Below, piece by piece: positions 51,835 through 56,579 of a stretch of DNA of 56,579 nucleotides. The stretch lies in NCBI RefSeq assembly GCF_004402215.1, contig NZ_SOEZ01000042.1:1-56579 (forward strand), written 5' to 3'. The translations under genes were made by a program, and so were the position numbers. Each line of letters opens with the position of its first letter. The first letter of the stretch is position 1. The DNA is from Cryobacterium tagatosivorans (GTDB taxonomy: Bacteria > Actinomycetota > Actinomycetes > Actinomycetales > Microbacteriaceae). The notes under the pieces were generated by a model. It saw only the letters and a list, made by a program, of their open reading frames with translations. It made no database searches and was not told the origin of the DNA.

Positions 51835-52824
51835 TCACGACACGGCCTGCGCGAAGCCGAGCGTCGCATCCGCGAGGTGCTGCAGATCCTCCGGAACCTC
51901 GCGGCCGCTCTTCATCATCGACTGGGCCCACAGGCGGCCGGCCCGGTAGGACGAACGCACGAGCGGCCCGGACAGCACGCCGAGGAATCCGATCGCCTCG
52001 GCCTCTTCCTTGAGCTCGACGAACTCCTCCGGCTTCACCCAGCGGGCCACCGGGAGGTGGCGGGCGCTCGGCCGCAGGTACTGGGTGATCGTGATGATGT
52101 CGGTTCCGGCGTCGTGCAGGTCCTGGAGGGCCTGGCTGACCTCGGCCCGCTCTTCGCCCATGCCGAGGATGAGGTTCGACTTGGTGATCAGCCCGGCGTT
52201 ACGGCCCTGCGTGAGGACGTCGAGGGAACGGTCGTAGCGGAACGCGGGGCGGACGCGCTTGAAGATGCGCGGCACGGTCTCGACGTTGTGCGCGAAGACC
52301 TCCGGTTTGGCCGAGAAGACCTCGCCGAGGTGATCCGGGTTGCCGGAGAAGTCCGGGACGAGGATCTCCACACCCGTGCCCGGGCTCTGGCGATGGATCT
52401 CCCTAATCGTTTCGGCGTAGATCCACGAACCCTCGTCGGGCTGGTCGTCCCGGGCCACACCGGTGACGGTCGCGTAGCGGAGCTGCATCTTGACGACGGA
52501 TTCCGCGACGCGGCGGGGCTCGTCGCGGTCGTAGTCGGCCGGTTTGCCAGTGTCGATCATGCAGAAGTCGCACCGCCTGGTGCACTGCGAGCCGCCGATC
52601 AGGAAGGTCGCCTCGCGGTCTTCCCAGCACTCGTAGATGTTCGGGCAGCCGGCCTCCTGGCAGACCGTGTTCAGGTTCTCGCTCTTGACCAGCTTCTGCA
52701 TCTGCTGGTATTCGGGACCCATCTTGGCCTTGATCTTGATCCACTCGGGCTTGCGCTCGATCGGGGTCTCGGCATTGCGGATCTCGAGCCGGAGCATCTT
52801 CCGGCCCTCGGGCGCTGCGCTCAT
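51835..52824 (-). CDS. lipA: Lipoyl synthase
   Basis: 329 residues. Radical-SAM enzyme inserting two sulfurs into octanoyl-E2 or GcvH. Auxiliary [4Fe-4S] Cys: C55, C60, C66 ([12 protein letters not shown]); radical-SAM cluster CTRRCDFC at 81-88; the C-terminal Ser ligand is in [11 protein letters not shown] 52824 overlaps the lipB stop by four bases (ATGA), which decides the start and couples the two genes. Confidence 0.97.
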   Translation of the reverse strand: MSAAPEGRKMLRLEIRNAETPIERKPEWIKIKAKMGPEYQQMQKLVKSENLNTVCQEAGCPNIYECWEDREATFLIGGSQCTRRCDFCMIDTGKPADYDRDEPRRVAESVVKMQLRYATVTGVARDDQPDEGSWIYAETIREIHRQSPGTGVEILVPDFSGNPDHLGEVFSAKPEVFAHNVETVPRIFKRVRPAFRYDRSLDVLTQGRNAGLITKSNLILGMGEERAEVSQALQDLHDAGTDIITITQYLRPSARHLPVARWVKPEEFVELKEEAEAIGFLGVLSGPLVRSSYRAGRLWAQSMMKSGREVPEDLQHLADATLGFAQAVS

Positions 52825-53468
52825 GCGTTCACCGCCACGTCGCTCATCGCGTCGCTCCGGAATCGAGCCCGGATGGGTTCGATCAACTCGGACGGATCCA
52901 CCTCGCGGCCGAGGACCAGGGACATGGTCGTGACGCCGGCATCCTTGATACCGCAGGCGATGATGCGGCTGTACGGTTCGAGCGAGTTGCTGCAATTGAG
53001 GGCGAAACCGTGCATGGTGACACCCTCGGCGACGCGGATGCCGATGGCGGCGATCTTGTCTTCCTTGCCGGCGGGGCCGACCCAGACGCCGGAGCGTCCG
53101 CGCACGCGGACTCCGTCGATTCCGAAGCCGGCGAGCACGTCGATGAGGATCCCCTCCAGGCCCCGCACATAGCCGACGACGTCAACGGGTTCGGCGAGGT
53201 GCAGGATCGGATAGCCGACCAGCTGCCCCGGCCCGTGCCAGGTGATCTTGCCGCCCCGGTCGGCATCGATGACCGGGGTCCCGTCGGTGGGACGTTCCTC
53301 CGGTTCGGTGCGTTTCCCGGCGGTGTACACGGCCGGGTGTTCCAGGAGGATGACGGTGTCGGGTCGCTCACGAGCGACGACCGAACGGTGGACTGCGCGT
53401 TGGAGCTCAAGGCCCTCAACATACGGCACGGAGTTGGCGCTTAGCCCCGCGACGACAAAGTCGAGCAT
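52821..53468 (-). CDS. lipB: Lipoyl(octanoyl) transferase
   Basis: 215 residues. Transfers octanoyl from ACP to lipoyl domains, the substrate for LipA. Conserved parts: [35 protein letters not shown], catalytic Lys K138 ([10 protein letters not shown]) and Cys C172 ([10 protein letters not shown]). ATG 53468 has TAGACT exactly six bases upstream, so lipB-lipA is probably transcribed from a leaderless promoter. Confidence 0.97.
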   Translation of the reverse strand: MLDFVVAGLSANSVPYVEGLELQRAVHRSVVARERPDTVILLEHPAVYTAGKRTEPEERPTDGTPVIDADRGGKITWHGPGQLVGYPILHLAEPVDVVGYVRGLEGILIDVLAGFGIDGVRVRGRSGVWVGPAGKEDKIAAIGIRVAEGVTMHGFALNCSNSLEPYSRIIACGIKDAGVTTMSLVLGREVDPSELIEPIRARFRSDAMSDVAVNA

Positions 53469-53474
53469 GCGTCC

Positions 53475-53480
53475 AGTCTA
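53475..53480 (-). promoter_or_regulatory. Leaderless -10 (TAGACT) for lipB-lipA
   Basis: TAGACT on the minus strand six bases before ATG 53468; one of the clearest examples in the window. Confidence 0.65.
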
Positions 53481-53568
53481 GGGTCTCGTCCGAGGGTCTC
53501 TGCCCCTCCTCCACCGTCAGCGGTCCACGCCCCGGGCCACGAGGTCGCCCTCGACGGCCGGGCGTCCG

Positions 53569-55347
53569 TTGCAGCGGCGTGACACTGTCCTCGTGGGCAG
53601 ACGCGCGAACCGGGCAGCGGCGCCGGGGGACACCCCGGGTGTGCCGCCGCGCTCCGACCCGGCCCGCGCGGAGTGGGTCGGCGGCCCCGAGCCGTCGACC
53701 CTCGCCGGGTACCGCGTCGTGCGGCGGCTGGGGTCGGGCCGGAGGGCCGTCGTCTACCTCGGCCACGCCGGCCGGCGCGCGGAGCCGGGGGACGAAACCG
53801 GCGGCCTCCCGGTCGGCAGCCTGCCGGTCACTGTCGCGCTCAAGGTGTTCGACCCTGAGACGGATCCAGCGTCGATCGAGCGGGAGGTCCGCGCGCTGTC
53901 GCAGTCTCCCGCTGGGCTGCTTCCGGGGCTGCTGGACGTGGCCACCCTGCCCGACGGGCGTGTCTGCCTTGTGCTGGAACGCCTGGCAGGGGCGTCTTTG
54001 AACCGGCGCCTCGCCGGGGTCGACGCGCTCCGCCCTGGCGAGGCCGTCACGATCCTCGCCCCGATGGTCACGGCGCTCTCCGCGCTGCATGAGGCGGGCT
54101 TCGCGCATGTGGGGTTCAGCCTGGCGTCGGTGCTGTTCGACGAGCGGGGCCGGCCGGTGCTCGCCGGGCTCGGCGGACTGCGCGACCTGCCGCCCGCCGG
54201 GGTGGCCCGGATCCCCGCCCTCCGCGCCAACTACCTGCGGCTCGGCGTGCTGACCCACGGTGTGCTCGATTGCCTCGACCCGGCTGATCCGGCCGCTCCG
54301 GCGGCCGGACGGCTGACCGCGTGGTTCGACGAGGCCGCCGGCGCCGTGCCGTTCCGGCCGTGCCTCGACGAGCTGGAGCGCCGGCTCTTCGGCTGGGCCG
54401 CTGCGACGCCCGTGCGCGCGCCTGGGCCGCAGGACGGCGAGGGCGTCGGGGGCGCGGCGGTCCGGGCACAAGCCGGGCGGGCGGCGCTGCGGATCGAAGC
54501 GAGGCACGGCCGTGTCCGCGGGGCGCACGCCGGGGCCGCCGGGTCGACGGTGGGGCCGTCGACGCTGAGTCCGCAGACAGTGAGACCCCAGGCGGTGAGG
54601 CCACCGACCGTGAGACCGCAGGCGGTGAGGCACCTGGCGGCCCGCCTGCTCGAGCTGCACCTCCCCCCGGAGGTCCGGACGGCGGTCCTCGGCGCGCTGG
54701 ACGGGCATCATATGGGGCGAACGGTGGCGCGCCTGCGCGACAAGGCCAGGCCGCATCGTCGCCCGCTCTGGCTCGCGGGCGTCGTGGCCGCGGGGCTCGT
54801 CCTCCTGGCGACCGGCCTCCTGCCCGCCCGAACCGGCACGGAGGCCTCCGGCCCGGGTGGCGCCGACACGGATGCCTCCGGCAGGCAGCCTGCCGGCGGG
54901 GCAGGGCGAGCCTCGGCCGCCGTGGGAGAGGGACGGGACAGCCTCGAGGCGCCGGAGCTGGCGGCGCTGTCCGGCGACGAGCCGGTTCTCGCGGTTCCGG
55001 TGCTGCTCGCGCTGCGCGCCGGCTGCCTCGCCGCGGCATCCGTCGTCTGCCTCGACGGCGTCGACCAGCCGGGTTCGGCCGTCATGGCCGCGGACACGTA
55101 CTCCGCACGGTCTGCCCAGCAGGGAGGTGCCGCGGCCGACGCGCCCACCTTCGAGCGCCATACGGTGAGCCTGGTGGAACGCTCCGGCAACTCGGCGCTC
55201 GTCGCGCTCGCCCCGCCCGGTGATCAGGCGCCGCCCGGCGAACAGGCTGGACCGCACGGCCAGCCGGCCTCGGTCCTCGTGGTCAGGGGCGAAGCCGGCT
55301 GGCGTCTGCGCGAGATCTTCGACTACTACCTGCCGCCCAGGCCGTGA
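53569..55347 (+). CDS. Membrane-anchored Ser/Thr pseudokinase-like protein
   Basis: 592 residues from TTG 53569; GTG 53593 is an alternative. Kinase-like N-lobe: VVRRLGSGRRAVVYLGHAG (Gly loop), VTVALKVFD (K92) and IEREVRALS (E106). The catalytic loop reads AGFAHVGFSLASVLFDERG: HRD has become HVG and the Asn is Ser. DFG is LGG. All three catalytic acids or Asn are thus missing. A TVRPQAVR-type repeat (about 342-360), one membrane span (about 399-421) and an outer domain follow. Such proteins may be scaffolds or sensors, like MviN-partner pseudokinases (inference). Confidence 0.75.
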   Translation: MQRRDTVLVGRRANRAAAPGDTPGVPPRSDPARAEWVGGPEPSTLAGYRVVRRLGSGRRAVVYLGHAGRRAEPGDETGGLPVGSLPVTVALKVFDPETDPASIEREVRALSQSPAGLLPGLLDVATLPDGRVCLVLERLAGASLNRRLAGVDALRPGEAVTILAPMVTALSALHEAGFAHVGFSLASVLFDERGRPVLAGLGGLRDLPPAGVARIPALRANYLRLGVLTHGVLDCLDPADPAAPAAGRLTAWFDEAAGAVPFRPCLDELERRLFGWAAATPVRAPGPQDGEGVGGAAVRAQAGRAALRIEARHGRVRGAHAGAAGSTVGPSTLSPQTVRPQAVRPPTVRPQAVRHLAARLLELHLPPEVRTAVLGALDGHHMGRTVARLRDKARPHRRPLWLAGVVAAGLVLLATGLLPARTGTEASGPGGADTDASGRQPAGGAGRASAAVGEGRDSLEAPELAALSGDEPVLAVPVLLALRAGCLAAASVVCLDGVDQPGSAVMAADTYSARSAQQGGAAADAPTFERHTVSLVERSGNSALVALAPPGDQAPPGEQAGPHGQPASVLVVRGEAGWRLREIFDYYLPPRP

Positions 55348-55400
55348 GGGGTCGCAAATCGACCTTCGTGTGCCCCAGGAAGGTCGATATGCGACCCCTC
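55346..55400. repeat. 22-bp near-perfect inverted repeat at the pseudokinase stop codon
   Basis: Arms 55346-55367 and 55379-55400, 21 of 22 paired (one A-A mismatch), loop of 11 bases. The left arm begins within the TGA stop. Confidence 0.85.
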
Positions 55401-55413
55401 AGCGACAAAAAGA

Positions 55414-55443
55414 CTGGGGGCGACCCGAGCGGGTCGCCCCCAG
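55414..55443. terminator. Terminator downstream of the E2 gene
   Basis: A 13-bp perfect stem (55414-55426/55431-55443) with loop GAGC; an A-run (55406-55411) on the plus strand gives T's for minus-strand transcripts. Confidence 0.85.
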
Positions 55444-55467
55444 CCTGTGGAGCGGATGAAGCGGGCT

Positions 55468-55490
55468 GATCAGATCAGATCAGATCAGAT
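55468..55490. repeat. (GATCA)4.6 short tandem repeat at the E2 stop codon
   Basis: Twenty-three bases of a 5-bp unit. The E2 TGA stop (55485-55487) is one copy of the unit; each further copy again contains TGA. Confidence 0.85.
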
Positions 55491-56579
55491 GCCCAGGTTG
55501 CCCTCGAACGCGCCGGCCTCGAGGCGCGCCTTCATCGTGGTGAGGAAGCGTGAGGCGTCCGCGCCGTCGACGATGCGGTGGTCGTACGACAGGGCCAGGT
55601 ACAGGCACGACCGCACGGCGATCGAGTCCAGGCCGTCGGTCGTCACGACGACCGGCTTCTTGTAGACGATTCCGGTGCCGAGGATGGCGCTCTGCGGCAG
55701 GAAGACCACCGGGGTGTCGAACAAGGCGCCGCGCGAACCGGTGTTGGTCAGCGTGAAGGTACCACCGGACAGCTCGTCCGGCTTGAGCTTGTTGTCGCGC
55801 GTCCGCGCCGCCAGGTCGGCGATCTCCGCGGCGAAGCCGGCGAGGTCGAGCTCTCCGGCGTTGCGCACGACCGGGGTCAGCAGGCCGCGTTCGGTGTCGA
55901 CCGCGATGCTGATGTTCTCCTGCGCCGGGTAGACGATCTGGTCGCCGTCAACGCTGGCGTTGATGATCGGGTACGTCCGCAGAGCCTCGGCCGCGGCCAG
56001 GGCGAAGAACGGCAGGAACGAGAGCTTGTTGCCCGTCTTGGCGTGGAAGTCCGCCTTGACCTTGTCGCGAAGCATGGCGATGCGGGTGACATCGACCTCG
56101 ACAACGGTGGTGAGCTGCGCGGAGGAGTTCATCGAAATGACGGCCCGCTCGGCGACGACCTTGCGAAGGCGCGACATCGGCTGGGTGGTCCCACGCAGCG
56201 GCGAGACCTCGACGACCGGTGCGGACGCCGCGGCGGGAGCTGCCTGGGCGGCGGCGGCGATGTCTTCCTTGCGGATGCGCCCGCCCACCCCGGTCCCGGT
56301 GATCGTGGAGAGATCCACGCCGGCTTCGTTGGCGAGCTTGCGAACGATCGGCGTCACGTAGCCGGAGGTTCCGGCGTGCGATCCACGGACCGCGGCCGGT
56401 GCTGCTGCCGGTGCTGCTGCCGGAGCGGCCGGGGCCGCGACGGGCGCTGCCGGGGCTGCGACTGCGGGGGCGGCGGGCGCTGCCGGGGCTGCCACGGGAG
56501 CGGCAACGGGTGCTGCTGCCGGTGCGGCAACGGGTGCTGCTGCCGCTGCCGGTGCGGCCTCGGGAGGCGGCTCGACGGC
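55485..56579 (-). CDS. sucB: 2-oxo acid dehydrogenase E2 (dihydrolipoamide acyltransferase), 5' part outside the window
   Basis: 365 residues of the C-terminal part; the frame is open to the right edge, so the lipoyl domains and start are missing. Order: Ala/Pro-rich linker, peripheral subunit-binding domain (YVTPIVRKLANEAGVDLSTI, GTGVGGRIRKEDI), second linker, catalytic acyltransferase domain with the DHRIVDG motif (His and Asp) near the C-terminus. Passes acyl groups from lipoyl to CoA. It may be the succinyl- or acetyl-transferring member; the name sucB is the usual annotation in this family. Lipoylated by the nearby LipB/LipA system. Confidence 0.93.
   Translation of the reverse strand, partial: AVEPPPEAAPAAAAAPVAAPAAAPVAAPVAAPAAPAAPAVAAPAAPVAAPAAPAAAPAAAPAAVRGSHAGTSGYVTPIVRKLANEAGVDLSTITGTGVGGRIRKEDIAAAAQAAPAAASAPVVEVSPLRGTTQPMSRLRKVVAERAVISMNSSAQLTTVVEVDVTRIAMLRDKVKADFHAKTGNKLSFLPFFALAAAEALRTYPIINASVDGDQIVYPAQENISIAVDTERGLLTPVVRNAGELDLAGFAAEIADLAARTRDNKLKPDELSGGTFTLTNTGSRGALFDTPVVFLPQSAILGTGIVYKKPVVVTTDGLDSIAVRSCLYLALSYDHRIVDGADASRFLTTMKARLEAGAFEGNLGI

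Overview
The window is about 56.6 kb of high-GC, gene-dense actinobacterial chromosome. The gene set points to the family Microbacteriaceae: a PucR-type FasR regulator beside fabD-fabH-acpP-fabF, homodimeric PDH E1 (aceE), glnA2-glnE-glnA, lipB-lipA-DUF4191, polyphosphate glucokinase, map, panB, DUF3145, and Nif3-zinc ribbon-RNase HI-rnpB. Many genes have a TANNNT -10 box only 5-7 bases before ATG/GTG, the leaderless promoter style of this phylum. No phage, insertion sequence, CRISPR array or plasmid gene was recognised.

Layout. 1-14.7 kb is mixed housekeeping and accessory: a membrane-anchored unknown, secreted nuclease, CsbD and PRC-barrel stress proteins, an M50-like peptidase, alcohol dehydrogenase, ACT-domain membrane protein, macro-like protein, PAP2 phosphatase, secreted metallophosphoesterase, phosphoribosyltransferase, a truncated family-A DNA polymerase, DUF1684, PadR and DUF3145. 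15.0-23.7 kb is one secreted repeat protein of about 2,900 residues. 23.7-31.4 kb (minus strand) is aceE-fasR-fabD-fabH-acpP-fabF, joining acetyl-CoA supply to fatty-acid synthesis. 31.6-38.4 kb holds ahpE, DUF1003, tRNA-Val(TAC), an epimerase, two tandem GAF-ANTAR regulators, a universal stress protein, DUF427 and a DMT transporter. 38.4-41.5 kb is Nif3-zinc ribbon-RNase HI-rnpB, with a frameshifted YdeI-family gene convergent to rnpB. 41.6-44.4 kb has ppgK, map, a SPOR-like gene and panB. 44.5-50.5 kb is glutamine synthetase and its adenylyltransferase; a four-half-site GlnR-like box lies upstream of glnA. 50.5-56.6 kb has RDD, DUF4191, lipA, lipB, a membrane pseudokinase and the 3' part of a 2-oxo acid dehydrogenase E2 gene that runs off the window.

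Links between genes. LipB/LipA make the lipoyl cofactor used by the E2 protein at the right edge and by the complex that AceE feeds. FasR probably controls the fab genes and is transcribed from a -10 that reuses the aceE stop codon. GlnE adenylylates GlnA, and the GlnR-like box adds transcriptional nitrogen control.

The most unusual items are the giant repeat protein (five-unit C-A-C-A-B super-repeat and an apparently exact 303-bp tandem duplication), five genes whose stop codon also forms the next promoter's -10, a 10-bp divergent map/SPOR promoter, a (CT)7 tract deciding the C-terminus of an ANTAR protein, a pseudokinase lacking every catalytic Asp, and two long perfect or near-perfect inverted repeats sitting on stop codons.
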